From the NCBI GenBank assembly GCA_903849645.1, contig CAINJJ010000031.1, positions 1 through 64,000 of the forward strand: DNA of 64,000 bases. The letters run 5' to 3'. A program made the translations under genes and the position numbers. Shown here piece after piece: positions 52,392 through 61,619 of the stretch; position 1 is the stretch's first letter; every line of letters starts with the position of its first letter. The notes below the pieces were generated by a model. That model saw only the letters and a list, made by a program, of their open reading frames with translations. It was not told the origin of the DNA and made no database searches. The stretch comes from an uncultured Acidobacteriaceae bacterium. GTDB lineage: Bacteria > Acidobacteriota > Terriglobia > Terriglobales > Acidobacteriaceae.

Positions 52392-54014
52392 TTAGTTGCT
52401 GAACTGCCGGAAGACCCAGAAGAGCGATCCGGAGAGCAGCGCCGCCGCCGGAAGGGTAAAGACCCAGGCCGCGGCAATGTTGCGAATGGTGGAAAGTTGC
52501 AGGCCGCTCTTGTTGGCCGCCATGGTGCCGGCGACGCCCGAACTCAACACGTGTGTCGTTGATACCGGCAGCCCCCAGGTGTCCGCCGCATAGATGGTGA
52601 ACATCGCCACCAGCTCGGCAGCCGCCCCCTGCGCATAGGTCAGGTGCTCCTTGCCGATCTTTTCGCCCACCGTCACCACGATGCGCTTCCAGCCCACCAT
52701 GGTACCCATGCCCAGCGCCAGGGCCACGGCCACCTTCACCCAGTCGGGAATGAACTTGGTCGCCTTGTCCACCTTGCTCTTGTAGTTGGCCAGGGCGGCG
52801 GTTTCGTCCTTGGTAAAGGCCGGTTTCTTGTTCTTCTGCATCAGCCGCAGCGCTTCGCTGGTCACGTACATATCGTTGCGCACGTTGCTCTGATCCTTGG
52901 CCGGAACCGCCTTGAACTCCTTGTAGAGCCCAACCTCGTGGTTCAGGTCCTCCACCAGCTCGCGCAGCGCCAGCACCGTGTCCGGCTTGATCTCCTTGGT
53001 CCGGATGTAGTCCGTGACCTCGGCGCGGGCGTCCTCGCCCAGAATGCCGGCCTTGTCCACATGCCGGTCAAGGATATGCCCCGCCTGCTCCGAGGCGGCG
53101 ATAAAGTCCTGCACATCGTGGCCGGTGACGGCGTGGTTGAGCGCATAGGCCGTCGGGACTGTGCCGATCAGGATGAGCATGATCAACCCCATGCCCTTCT
53201 GGCCGTCGTTAGACCCGTGGAAGAAGCTCACGCCCGTGCAGGTCAGCACCAGCAGCGTGCGGATGGGCCACGGTGGAGGCGTGTTGTCCTTGGGCGCCTC
53301 ATACAGGGCCGGATACTTGACCAGCCACTTGGAAAGCAGGAAGAGAAGCGCGGCGGCGGTAAAGCCGACCACCGGAGAAATCAACAGCACCTTGAATACC
53401 TTGGTCGCCTGTTCCCAGTCCACGCCGGAGGTGCCGGTATGGGTCGCCATCAGCTGGTTGGCGATGCCCACGCCGATGATCGATCCCACCATGGTGTGCG
53501 AGCTGGAGGCGGGCAGGCCAAACCACCAGGTGCCCAGGTTCCACAGGATTGCGGCGATCAGCAGCGCAAACACCATGGAGAAGCCCGCGCCCGAGCTCAC
53601 CTGCAGGATCAGCTCCACCGGCAGCAGGGTAATGACCGTAAAGGCCACCGTGCCGCTTGAGGTGAGCACTCCCGCCAGGTTGCACATTCCTGACCACACC
53701 ACGGCGATGTTGGGGTCCAGCGAATGCGTGTAGATGACGGTGGCCACGGCGTTGGCCGTGTCGTGGAACCCGTTCACGAACTCGAAACCGAGGGCGATCA
53801 ACAGCGCCAGGCCCAGCAGCAGGTAGGGCCAGATGCTGCCCACCGTGATGTTCCCGAGGTCACTCGCCAGGTGGAAGCCGATGAACCCGAGGCCAATCAC
53901 CAGCGCGGCCAGAACGACCCCGCCGCTGATCAGCGCGTGCGATTTCTTCATCTTTTTTTCGAGCAAGGCGGCGGCAGGCGGACGGCCGGGCAGAGTGGTC
54001 GCCAGATCAGACAT
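52392..54014 (-). CDS. PiT-family inorganic phosphate transporter, copy 1
   Basis: 540 residues with about ten membrane segments. The two PiT repeats are clear: GFEFVNGFHDTANAVATVIY in the first half and DTWGLPVSTTHVLSSGVAGT in the second, plus FFHGSNDGQKGMG and PASSSHTMVGSIIGVG. A soluble loop of about 150 residues (AASEQAGHILDRHVDKA onward) is in the middle. It imports phosphate with a proton or cation. It is a tandem paralogue of the next gene. Confidence 0.95.
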   Translation of the reverse strand: MSDLATTLPGRPPAAALLEKKMKKSHALISGGVVLAALVIGLGFIGFHLASDLGNITVGSIWPYLLLGLALLIALGFEFVNGFHDTANAVATVIYTHSLDPNIAVVWSGMCNLAGVLTSSGTVAFTVITLLPVELILQVSSGAGFSMVFALLIAAILWNLGTWWFGLPASSSHTMVGSIIGVGIANQLMATHTGTSGVDWEQATKVFKVLLISPVVGFTAAALLFLLSKWLVKYPALYEAPKDNTPPPWPIRTLLVLTCTGVSFFHGSNDGQKGMGLIMLILIGTVPTAYALNHAVTGHDVQDFIAASEQAGHILDRHVDKAGILGEDARAEVTDYIRTKEIKPDTVLALRELVEDLNHEVGLYKEFKAVPAKDQSNVRNDMYVTSEALRLMQKNKKPAFTKDETAALANYKSKVDKATKFIPDWVKVAVALALGMGTMVGWKRIVVTVGEKIGKEHLTYAQGAAAELVAMFTIYAADTWGLPVSTTHVLSSGVAGTMAANKSGLQLSTIRNIAAAWVFTLPAAALLSGSLFWVFRQFSN

Positions 54015-54169
54015 GCGGAGGCTCCGTGGGTTGGGATGGAATTCAGTCCAGTTGTGCCGGGGAAGCGAAACAGAGACAAGACAAGGCATATAGGAGCCAG
54101 ATGAACCGCGAATGAATTCCGCAGGCAAAATTCGACGGCGAGGTTCAGAACCCCAAAAGCAAATCAAAA

Positions 54170-54203
54170 AAGAGGGGCGTCCGGCAAGCCGGACGCCCCT
54201 CTT
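54170..54203 (-). terminator. Terminator after the second phosphate permease gene
   Basis: AAGAGGGGCGTCCGGC pairs perfectly with GCCGGACGCCCCTCTT around two bases (the real loop is wider), followed on the minus strand by TTTTTGATTTGC. It lies 15 bases past the stop at 54219. Confidence 0.92.
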
Positions 54204-54218
54204 CATCCACCCGGAAGT

Positions 54219-55838
54219 CTAGGAAATTGCCCGGAAGATCCAATAAAGCAGCCCGGAGAGCAGCGCCGCGGCGGGAAGGGTAAACAACCAGCCGGCGGCA
54301 ATGTTCCGCACGGTCTCCAATCGCAGCCCGCTGCCGTTGGCCGTCATGGTGCCGGCCACCCCGGAGCTCAGAATATGGGTGGTGGAGACCGGCATCCCCC
54401 AGGTGTTGGCGGCAAAGATGGTGGCCATGGTCACAAGCCCGGCGCTTGCCCCCTGTGCATAAGTGAGGTGGTCCTTGCCGATCTTTTCGCCCACCGTCAC
54501 CACAACGCGCTTCCAGCCCACCATGGTGCCCAGCCCCAGAGCCAGCGCCACGGCCACCTTCACCCAGTCGGGAATGAACTTGGTGGCCCTGTCCACCTTG
54601 CTCTTGTAGTTGTTCAGGGCGGCGCGCTCGTCGGCGGTAAAGGCCGGGTAGTGCGCCTTGTCCATCAGCCGGATCGCTTCGCTGGCCACGTACATGTCGT
54701 TGCGCACATTGGCCTGATCCTGCGCCGGAACCGACTTGAAGACCTTGTACAGCGCCACCTCGTGGTTCAGGTCCTCCACCAGTTCGCGCAGCGCCAGGAT
54801 GGTGGCCGGCTGCAGGTGCTTGGTGCGGATGTAATCGGTCACCTCGGCGCGCGCATCGGGGCCGAGAATGGCGTTGTTGTCCACGTGCCGGTCCAGGATG
54901 TGCCCCGCCTGCTCCGAGGCGGCGATAAAGTCCTGCACCTCCATCGGGCTCACGGCGTGGTTCAGCGCATAGGCCGTCGGCACCGTGCCAATCAGAATCA
55001 GCATGATCAGCCCCATGCCCTTTTGCCCATCGTTTGACCCATGGAAGAAGCTCACGCCGGTGCACGTCAGCACCATCAGCGCGCGTATCGGGAAGGGCGG
55101 CGGCTGGTTGTCCTTGGGCGCCTCATAGAGATCCGGGAACTTGATCAGCCACTTGGAGAGCAGCATCAGCAGCGCAGCCAGCGTAAAGCCCACCAGCGGG
55201 GAGATCAGCAGGGCCTTGAGAACCTTCACGGCCTGTTCCCAGTCCACGCCCGACGTGCCGCTGCGCAGGTGCACAAGCTGGTTGGCGATGCCCACGCCGA
55301 TAATCGACCCCACCATGGTGTGCGAACTGGAGGCAGGCAGCCCCAGCCACCACGTGCCCAGGTTCCACAGAATCGCAGCGATCAGCAGCGCAAAGACCAT
55401 GGCGAAGCCAGCGCCCGAGCTGACCTGCAAAATCAGCTCCACCGGCAGCAGCGTGATGACCGCAAAGGCCACCGTGCCCGTGGACGCCAGCACGCCAGCC
55501 AGGTTGCAGATGCCCGACCAGACCACCGCGATGTTCGGTTCCAGCGAGTGGGTGTAGATCACCGTTGCCACGGCGTTGGCCGTGTCATGGAAGCCATTGA
55601 CGAACTCGAACCCCAGCGCAATCACCAGCGCCAGCCCCAGCAGCATGTAGGGCCAGATGCTCGGAATGGCCACCGTGTCCAGGTCGCGGGCCACGTGGTA
55701 GGCGATGTAGCAGAGGCTCGCGCCCAGCGCCAGCAGGAACACCACCAGGCCTGCGCGGCTGGTTCTCTTCGTCAGTTTGCGGTCAAGCAGGGAAGCGCCC
55801 GGCGGCAGCGCATGAATGGTGGCAGCCAGATCGGCCAT
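54219..55838 (-). CDS. PiT-family inorganic phosphate transporter, copy 2
   Basis: 539 residues, the same architecture as the downstream copy: GFEFVNGFHDTANAVATVIY, PASSSHTMVGSIIGVG, FFHGSNDGQKGMG and NTWGMPVSTTHILSSGVAGT with a large central cytoplasmic loop. It should import phosphate. The N-terminus differs (SLLDRKLTKRTSRAGLVVFL), and the promoter region is the long AT-rich interval upstream. No pho box is obvious. Its own terminator means the two copies can be expressed apart. Confidence 0.95.
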   Translation of the reverse strand: MADLAATIHALPPGASLLDRKLTKRTSRAGLVVFLLALGASLCYIAYHVARDLDTVAIPSIWPYMLLGLALVIALGFEFVNGFHDTANAVATVIYTHSLEPNIAVVWSGICNLAGVLASTGTVAFAVITLLPVELILQVSSGAGFAMVFALLIAAILWNLGTWWLGLPASSSHTMVGSIIGVGIANQLVHLRSGTSGVDWEQAVKVLKALLISPLVGFTLAALLMLLSKWLIKFPDLYEAPKDNQPPPFPIRALMVLTCTGVSFFHGSNDGQKGMGLIMLILIGTVPTAYALNHAVSPMEVQDFIAASEQAGHILDRHVDNNAILGPDARAEVTDYIRTKHLQPATILALRELVEDLNHEVALYKVFKSVPAQDQANVRNDMYVASEAIRLMDKAHYPAFTADERAALNNYKSKVDRATKFIPDWVKVAVALALGLGTMVGWKRVVVTVGEKIGKDHLTYAQGASAGLVTMATIFAANTWGMPVSTTHILSSGVAGTMTANGSGLRLETVRNIAAGWLFTLPAAALLSGLLYWIFRAIS

Positions 55839-56134
55839 CAGATTTCTCTGCGGCGGCCGGAATCACTCCGGACGCGGCTGAGCCTCCCATGTCGAGATTC
55901 GGCAACGGCGCTTTTTTGAAAATAGAAAGGAGTTTGTTTTTGGCGTGAGACAGAAGGGCCGAATAAATTGGCGTCCATAAAACCCCAACAACCGCATTCT
56001 TTTGCCAGTTGTTTGATCCGCGAGCCCAGGGGATTGCTCGTTCATCGTAATTTTACATTGCCCAGGGGCGGGTGCGGAAGGGGGTAAAGCCGGGATTTGC
56101 GGAATACAGCGCTGGCCGGCCGGCGGAACGCCCC
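55839..56134. other. AT-rich intergenic region between the scpA end and the PiT gene
   Basis: About 296 bases without a gene. It is much AT-richer than its surroundings (runs such as TTTTGAAAAT and GTAATTTTACATT) and should hold the promoter of the second phosphate permease. I see no clear pho box or terminator here. Confidence 0.5.
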
Positions 56135-58156
56135 CTACCGCCAGTCGTCCCGCGCGTTCGCCAGCCCCTCGTTCATCACCGCGTCAAAGCCCGTGTGCTT
56201 CTTCACAAAGATCTCGCTGAAGGCCTTGTCCTGCCGCAGCAGAATCGCCTGCAGCCGCACCAGCTCCAGCAGCGCCAGGAACATCGCGATCAGCGCCCGC
56301 TCAGACCGGGTGTGGCTCAGCAGCCGGCGCAGCGCCACCGGCTTGTCTTCCATGGTGAGACGGCGGCCCAGGAACTGGATCATCTGCCCCACCGTCACCG
56401 AATCCTCTTCCACGTTGAAAACAGGCCGCTTGCGCGCCCGCTCCAGGATGTCGCGGAAGATGCGCACCAGGTCCACGGTGTCGGCGGCGATCTCCGGCTC
56501 CGTCGATTCGTCGTCCTTGAACTCGCGCGCGCCGGGATTGGTCCACGTCGCCGCCTCCAGCATCTGCTTCTGCTGCAGCATCTGGGCTGCGTTCTTGAAG
56601 CGCTCGTGCTCCAGCAGCCGCTCCACCAGCTCGCGGCGGGGATCTTCAGGCGGATCGTCAGGCCCTGCCGGCGCTCGCGGCAGCAGCATCTTCGACTTGA
56701 TGTGAATCAGCAGCGATGCCGTGTAGATAAACTCGCCCGCCACATCCACGTCCGTGGCCTTCAACTGGTTTACATAGGCCAGAAACTGCGACGTGATCCT
56801 GGCGATGGGGATGTCGTAGATGTCAATGTCCTGCTTGCGGATCAGGTCCAGCAGCAGGTCCAGCGGGCCGTCGTACACCTGCCCCACAATCACGGAAAAC
56901 GGCGACTGCTCCGCGCTCTCGTCCAGCATCTTCTGCCGCGCCACCAGCTTGGCGGCGGCCTTCTCCTCGCTGGCTGTCGGCGGCACCAGAACAAGCTGCG
57001 GCGGTGCCTCTTCCGCGGTCACGGCTGGTGGAGGCGGCTCGATGGTTGCTTCACGCGCGACCGGCTCCGGCTCCGGTGCTGAGGCGACCGCTGGCTCCGG
57101 CTCGGGGTCGACTTCGACGACGGCCACGGCTTCATCCTCTGACTCCGCTTCCGGCACCGGCTCAGGTTCGGGCGCAATCACTTCCCCTGCTTCGGGTGCG
57201 ATGGGGTCCGCTGCAGCTTCCACCCTCGGTTCTGTGTCAGGATCCGGCTCAATCACCGCCTCCGGAATGGCCTCAATCTCCGCAGGCAAGGGCGCAGGAG
57301 TTTCCTCTACTGGCTCGGGCAGGGGGGCAATCTCCGCCGCTGGCTCCGGCTCAGCTTCTTCCTGTGTTGCGGTAACAGCGGGTTCCTCAGGTTCCGGCTC
57401 GACGGCCGCTTCTGGGATTGTTTCGGTCAGCGGCTCGGGCTCGATCATCGGCGGGGCCTCCAGCACAGGCTCGGCGGCGACGGATGGCTCGGGTTCTGCC
57501 TTTGGCTCCGGGGCTTCCTGGATTTCTTCCGCGACGGCAACCTCCAAAACTGCATCTCCGGGCAGGTTTGCCGCCGGCTCGGAAACGACGTCCGGTTCCG
57601 GCTCCGGCACTGGCACAGCCTCGATTTCTGGTTCTGACTCCGCTGCAGGCTCTGGCTCGACCTTCGGCGGGGCCTCCAGCACAGGCTCGACAGCGGCGGC
57701 CGGCTCCATTTCAGCCTCCGCCTCCGGCGCAATCGCCGCACACGTCTCGGGCTCTGTCTCGGCCAACGGCTCCGCTGGAGGCATGGTCTCAGCCTCCGCT
57801 TCCGGCGGCAGATCGGCCGCAACTTCGGCCTCTTCGGCCGCGGCTCCAGGCTCATCCACCGCGATAGGCGCGGGGGCTTGTTCCATGGGCAAAGCCTCAG
57901 GCTGCGCGGACTCTACCTCTGCCGGGGGCGCCGCCGCTTGTACGGCTTCTTCGGTTTGTTGGGAACGGTCAGTCAAATTCGGTTTCTCTTCCGCGGTGGA
58001 TGATTTGTTGGGGGTCTGCTCCACCCGGGGTGCGGCCTTGGGCTCCGCGACAGCCTCAGGCGGCGTGGACCGCGAAAAAAGTCCGAATCCCGAGCGAAGG
58101 CCATCCATTGCAAAATTCAATACCCTCCGCCACCACGGGATTGTCTTCTCGGTCAC
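56135..58156 (-). CDS. scpA: Segregation and condensation protein ScpA with giant acidic extension
   Basis: 673 residues; typical ScpA is 240-300. The ScpA core starts near residue 410: FSVIVGQVYDGPLDLLLDLI, FLAYVNQLKATDVDVAGEFI, LLIHIKSKMLLPR, and a C-terminal winged helix (VTVGQMIQFLGRRLTM, AMFLALLELVRLQAI). The first 400 residues are nearly all Glu, Pro, Ala and Val with repeats of the type EPVLEAPPxxEPEP. The GTG at 58156 has AGGAAG five bases upstream and follows trpS closely. ScpA is the kleisin of the bacterial SMC complex. Confidence 0.9.
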   Translation of the reverse strand: MTEKTIPWWRRVLNFAMDGLRSGFGLFSRSTPPEAVAEPKAAPRVEQTPNKSSTAEEKPNLTDRSQQTEEAVQAAAPPAEVESAQPEALPMEQAPAPIAVDEPGAAAEEAEVAADLPPEAEAETMPPAEPLAETEPETCAAIAPEAEAEMEPAAAVEPVLEAPPKVEPEPAAESEPEIEAVPVPEPEPDVVSEPAANLPGDAVLEVAVAEEIQEAPEPKAEPEPSVAAEPVLEAPPMIEPEPLTETIPEAAVEPEPEEPAVTATQEEAEPEPAAEIAPLPEPVEETPAPLPAEIEAIPEAVIEPDPDTEPRVEAAADPIAPEAGEVIAPEPEPVPEAESEDEAVAVVEVDPEPEPAVASAPEPEPVAREATIEPPPPAVTAEEAPPQLVLVPPTASEEKAAAKLVARQKMLDESAEQSPFSVIVGQVYDGPLDLLLDLIRKQDIDIYDIPIARITSQFLAYVNQLKATDVDVAGEFIYTASLLIHIKSKMLLPRAPAGPDDPPEDPRRELVERLLEHERFKNAAQMLQQKQMLEAATWTNPGAREFKDDESTEPEIAADTVDLVRIFRDILERARKRPVFNVEEDSVTVGQMIQFLGRRLTMEDKPVALRRLLSHTRSERALIAMFLALLELVRLQAILLRQDKAFSEIFVKKHTGFDAVMNEGLANARDDWR

Positions 58157-58189
58157 GTGCGCTTCCTGGCTCAATCTAGCTGCGCTGGT

Positions 58190-59779
58190 TTACCCCAGTG
58201 GATCATAGCTGCTGCAAAGTTCGGTAATATCGATCGGCCCCAATGCCTGTGCCGCAACGGCATCTCCAGCCGCCTCACTTGCCGGCAGGTCGGCGAACTC
58301 CATCTTCCAATCTTCGCCCTGTTTCCACACGCGCAGATGGATGGGCTTGTCTTTGGCCAGCTTCCTAGCCCGCGCAAAGGGCTGCGCATAGAACTTCTGC
58401 GGAACGACAAAGTCATCGAGCCAGAAACTTCCGTGCCAGCAGAGCAGCGTCCAAACCTCGTAGGATTTCGAGGGAATCCTGAAGTGCCAACCGTCTTCCT
58501 CTTCACGCGCGGTTGTCACCAGGACTCGCTTCTTCTTCGCGCTGAGAAAGGGCTCCTCCAGTTCGCGTTCGAGTGATGTGAAAACCCGATTGCTTTCCTG
58601 GGTGAGCGCAACATCGCGCGAGACAAGATTGTGTCTCCAATAATCGCGCAGGAGCTTCGACCGCTGATCCTGCTCCAGGTTCCACCAATCGGATTGCCGG
58701 CTCAAGTCGTGAGCGTTCCTCATCTCCTCGGCGGAGGTATCGAAGTAGCGCCGCACCGAACCCAGGTCGCGGGAGAGATCGAAGACTTCCCGCACGGAGA
58801 CCATGGTCTCTTCAGCGCGCGCGGCAGCCTTTGCGGATTGCGCCCGCAGCATCTGCCAGGTCTCATCAATCCGGCTTTCCAGCTCTCTCCGCTTCTCGTG
58901 AATCGGCGAAACGAGATCGACAATCGACCTGGCGACAGCAGATTTACAGGTCTCACAGCGAATGGAAGCCGTCCGGCATCCAGCCTGCATCTCCTCAGCC
59001 AATTCAGGCGCGCTGAAGACCTTGTGCAGATCGCCGATGGGGCACAGGTCAGGATCGCCGGGGTCGGTCTGCCGGATGCGCTGGCCATTGGTGGACATGG
59101 ATGCGATCTTGGGCCCCAGCAAAGCCGGGGAGTCAGAGAGTCCGATGGTATTGCCGTAGCTCTTTGACATCTTGCGGCCATCAGTGCCGGGCACTTTGGG
59201 AGAAGGCGTGAGCAGCGCATCCGGCTCGGGAAAGACCGGGGTCTTGTAGAGCGAATTGAATCGCCGGGCAACCTCGCGCGTCAGCTCCACGTGCGCCACC
59301 TGATCCTGCCCCACCGGCACAAACTGCGGCTGATAGATCAGGATGTCGGCGGCTTGCAGCAGCGGGTAGCCCAGAAACCCATAGGTGCTCAAATCCTTGC
59401 CCGTGATGTTCTGCTGCTGCTCCTTGTAGGTGGGCACGCGCTCCAGCCAGCCCAGCGGCGTAATCATCGAAAAAAGCAGGTGCAACTCGGCGTGCTGGGG
59501 CACATGGCTCTGAATGAAAATCGTTGATCTCTCCGGATCGAGACCCGCAGCCAGAAAGTCCAGGGCCACATCGAGCGTATTGATTTTGATGCGGCTCGGA
59601 TCCGCGTAATCCGTGGTCAGAGCGTGCCAGTCGGCGATGAAAAAGTAGCACTCGTACTGGTCCTGCAGCCTGACCCAGTTGGCCAGCGCCCCCATGTAGT
59701 TGCCCAGGTGCAGCTTGCCGGTGGGGCGCATCCCGCTCAGGACGCGCGCGGGCGAGGATAAGGTCGGGTCTTCAGCCAT
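58190..59779 (-). CDS. trpS: Tryptophanyl-tRNA synthetase with extra C-terminal domain
   Basis: 529 residues; typical TrpRS is 330-350. The class I core is intact: GMRPTGKLHLGNYMGA (HIGH site), FFIADWHALT, GQDQVAHVELTREVARRFN and KMSKSYGN. The core should end near residue 335 (EETMVSVREVFDLS). About 195 further residues follow in the same frame, first helical, then with WHFRIPSKSYEVWTLLCWHG and HLRVWKQGEDWKMEF. I do not recognise this part. The gene sits directly upstream of scpA. The ribosome site is weak. Confidence 0.93.
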   Translation of the reverse strand: MAEDPTLSSPARVLSGMRPTGKLHLGNYMGALANWVRLQDQYECYFFIADWHALTTDYADPSRIKINTLDVALDFLAAGLDPERSTIFIQSHVPQHAELHLLFSMITPLGWLERVPTYKEQQQNITGKDLSTYGFLGYPLLQAADILIYQPQFVPVGQDQVAHVELTREVARRFNSLYKTPVFPEPDALLTPSPKVPGTDGRKMSKSYGNTIGLSDSPALLGPKIASMSTNGQRIRQTDPGDPDLCPIGDLHKVFSAPELAEEMQAGCRTASIRCETCKSAVARSIVDLVSPIHEKRRELESRIDETWQMLRAQSAKAAARAEETMVSVREVFDLSRDLGSVRRYFDTSAEEMRNAHDLSRQSDWWNLEQDQRSKLLRDYWRHNLVSRDVALTQESNRVFTSLERELEEPFLSAKKKRVLVTTAREEEDGWHFRIPSKSYEVWTLLCWHGSFWLDDFVVPQKFYAQPFARARKLAKDKPIHLRVWKQGEDWKMEFADLPASEAAGDAVAAQALGPIDITELCSSYDPLG

Positions 59780-59878
59780 TGTGTTTGTCGATTCCAGGGT
59801 GGTGCCGGGATGCAGCCTGTCTTGCCGCAAAGGCGCAAAAGGGCTGCTTCCATTGTACCGGGAGGCTGCCTGCAACCC

Positions 59879-60568
59879 TCAATGCTGCGGAATGTGGGCC
59901 AGCAAGCCGTACACAAGACCGAGCGTCGGCCCCATGAAGAACCGCACCACCGGCCCGCCCACCATAATCATCAGGATGTAGCCGAACATGCCCATTCGGT
60001 CATAGAAGTTCAGCGCGTTATAGGGCAGCATGTGCCGCACAATGTGGCTTCCATCCAGCGGCGGAATCGGCAGCAGGTTAAAGAAGAAGAGCGCCAGGTT
60101 CACCTGAATGGCCAGCTCGCATAGGGTTCCCAGGGCTTCCAGGTTGCTCGCCATGCTCTCCTGGTGCGGCAGGTAGCCCTGCGTTCCCAGCAGCACGGCC
60201 AGTACGACGAAAGCCACGAAGGCCAGCAGCAGGTTCGACACCGGACCCGCCAGGGTCACCAGGGTGTCGTCGCGCACCAGGTTGCGGAAGTTGCGCGTGA
60301 TGACCGGCGTCGGCTTGGCCCACCCGATGAGGAACCCGCCCAGCGCCCCTCCGCTGAACAGCGGCCCAAAGATCATCAGCGCCGGAAAAAGCAGCGTGCC
60401 AATGGGGTCCACGTGATACATCGGGTTCAGCGTCACCCGCCCCTGCAGCCGGGCCGTCTGGTCGCCCAGCCGCGAGGCCATCCACGCGTGCGCGCACTCA
60501 TGCACGCTGAGAGAAAAGATCAGCAGGACGAACTCAAAAACGGCAATCAGGAAATTGCTGGGCTGCAA
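59879..60568 (-). CDS. Site-2 protease family zinc metalloprotease (M50)
   Basis: 229 residues with five or six membrane segments. The zinc site HECAH (HExxH form) is in the first half and the third ligand in LLPIPPLDGSHI (N/L-x-x-P-x-x-x-L-D-G). Short M50 proteins like this cleave membrane substrates, often regulators, but no PDZ domain is present and no partner is visible. The start is a TTG with GGGAG six bases upstream. Family members of this size often sit beside trpS and scpA, as here. Confidence 0.92.
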   Translation of the reverse strand: MQPSNFLIAVFEFVLLIFSLSVHECAHAWMASRLGDQTARLQGRVTLNPMYHVDPIGTLLFPALMIFGPLFSGGALGGFLIGWAKPTPVITRNFRNLVRDDTLVTLAGPVSNLLLAFVAFVVLAVLLGTQGYLPHQESMASNLEALGTLCELAIQVNLALFFFNLLPIPPLDGSHIVRHMLPYNALNFYDRMGMFGYILMIMVGGPVVRFFMGPTLGLVYGLLAHIPQH

Positions 60569-60757
60569 CTGATTCTCCCGGAACTGGAAAGCTCAGGTTA
60601 GCATGGAGGGTCCCGCGCAAGCCTGCCTTCGTTAGACGGCTGCGGCGGGAACAAAGCTGCGGCCTCAGGTGTCCAGACCAGGTCGAAGCGATGCGGCAGA
60701 AGACCTCTTCGGCCCCAGATTCGCCATACTCGCTGTCTTGAGCCCAATCAACGGCTC

Positions 60758-61483
60758 TCAGTCCCTGTCGGAAGGGAAGCTCCCCACGGCCTGCCCGGCG
60801 GCCACGTTCTGCCCCGCCAGCACAATGGCGTGGCTGGCAATCCGCGCCCCCGGCCCGATAATCGTGGGCACCAGCGTCACCCGGTCAAAGTTGGCCGGCG
60901 CGTGGGTGTGGGAGTAGACCCGCGCAAACGACCCGATCACCGTCCCCTTGCCCACCGTGATGCCGCCCCGGTCGTTCAGCAGCGCCCTCTGCCGCACGTT
61001 GACGCCCTCTTCCAGAATCAGGTTGTAGCCAAACGTGATGTCCACCCCGTGGTGAATCTTGACCCCCGCCCCGATGCGGGCAAAGATGTGCCGTCCCAGC
61101 ATGGACCGGAAGCGGATGCCCAGCCAGTGATTGGTTCCGATGGGCGAGCGGTCAAACATCTGCCAGAACCACAGCAGCGGCTTGCGCATGGCAAACTTGT
61201 CCGGGTCCACGTCCGGAAAATGCTCCGCTTCCAGGGTCACGTTCTCCGGGTCGAGGGACAGGCTCAGCACGTTCCCCGGCAGCTCGCTGGTCAGGGTGAG
61301 GTTGAGCTTGCCGCCGTGTGGCCGCCCCAGATAGAGCTGGTAAAGCTGGTCGCGCACAATCTCCGACCGCACTTCAGGCGCCTGGTGCCGCGTGAACTCA
61401 TCATCCAGAAACTGAATCCAGCGGCGGTAGACTTCTTCGGCCTCGGGGGAGGGGTGGGGGATGCTGCTTGGAGTGTGTGCCAT
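60758..61483 (-). CDS. Left-handed beta-helix (hexapeptide) acyltransferase-like protein
   Basis: 241 residues. The N-terminal 110 residues are helical with TRHQAPEVRSEIVRDQLYQL; the C-terminal half is a hexapeptide-repeat beta helix (IGAGVKIHHGVDITFGYN, LILEEGVNVRQRALLNDRGG, ITVGKGTVIGS, THAPANFDRVTLVPTIIGPG), the fold of acetyltransferases such as LacA or NodL. The substrate is unknown. The ATG at 61483 lacks a strong ribosome site. It follows yidC on the same strand. Confidence 0.82.
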   Translation of the reverse strand: MAHTPSSIPHPSPEAEEVYRRWIQFLDDEFTRHQAPEVRSEIVRDQLYQLYLGRPHGGKLNLTLTSELPGNVLSLSLDPENVTLEAEHFPDVDPDKFAMRKPLLWFWQMFDRSPIGTNHWLGIRFRSMLGRHIFARIGAGVKIHHGVDITFGYNLILEEGVNVRQRALLNDRGGITVGKGTVIGSFARVYSHTHAPANFDRVTLVPTIIGPGARIASHAIVLAGQNVAAGQAVGSFPSDRD

Positions 61484-61619
61484 ACGGATTGGAAGATACA
61501 ACACCGGGCCGGGGTGGGGCGAGTCTACAGCGCACGACTCTTCGTCCGCAAAAATGAAAAAGGCAGCCTCGCCCGCCAGGGAGAAGCTGCCCTTTTCTGT
61601 CTGCCTTGAGGCTCTGTGC

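Larger units (their letters stand above)
52392..55838 (-). repeat. Tandem duplication of a PiT transporter with its terminator
   Basis: Two paralogous genes of about 1.6 kb each (52392-54014 and 54219-55838) on one strand, sharing long identical protein runs and near-identical terminator stems (GGGCGTCCGGC). They differ throughout at many codons, especially at the N-terminus and in the central loop, so the duplication is old enough for both copies to have diverged. Confidence 0.85.

Noticed and set aside
52392..55838. The two PiT genes as an assembly duplication
   Set aside because: The copies differ at many positions throughout, including the start and central loop, so they are true paralogues.
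55863..56134. A pho box upstream of the second phosphate permease
   Set aside because: No pair of CTGTCAT-like half-sites at the right spacing could be found in the AT-rich interval.
56820..58208. A 462-codon plus-strand frame rich in Ser, Gly and Ala opposite scpA
   Set aside because: It mirrors the Glu/Pro/Ala codons of the acidic ScpA arm. It has no ribosome site and no domain, while ScpA continues in frame into its conserved core.
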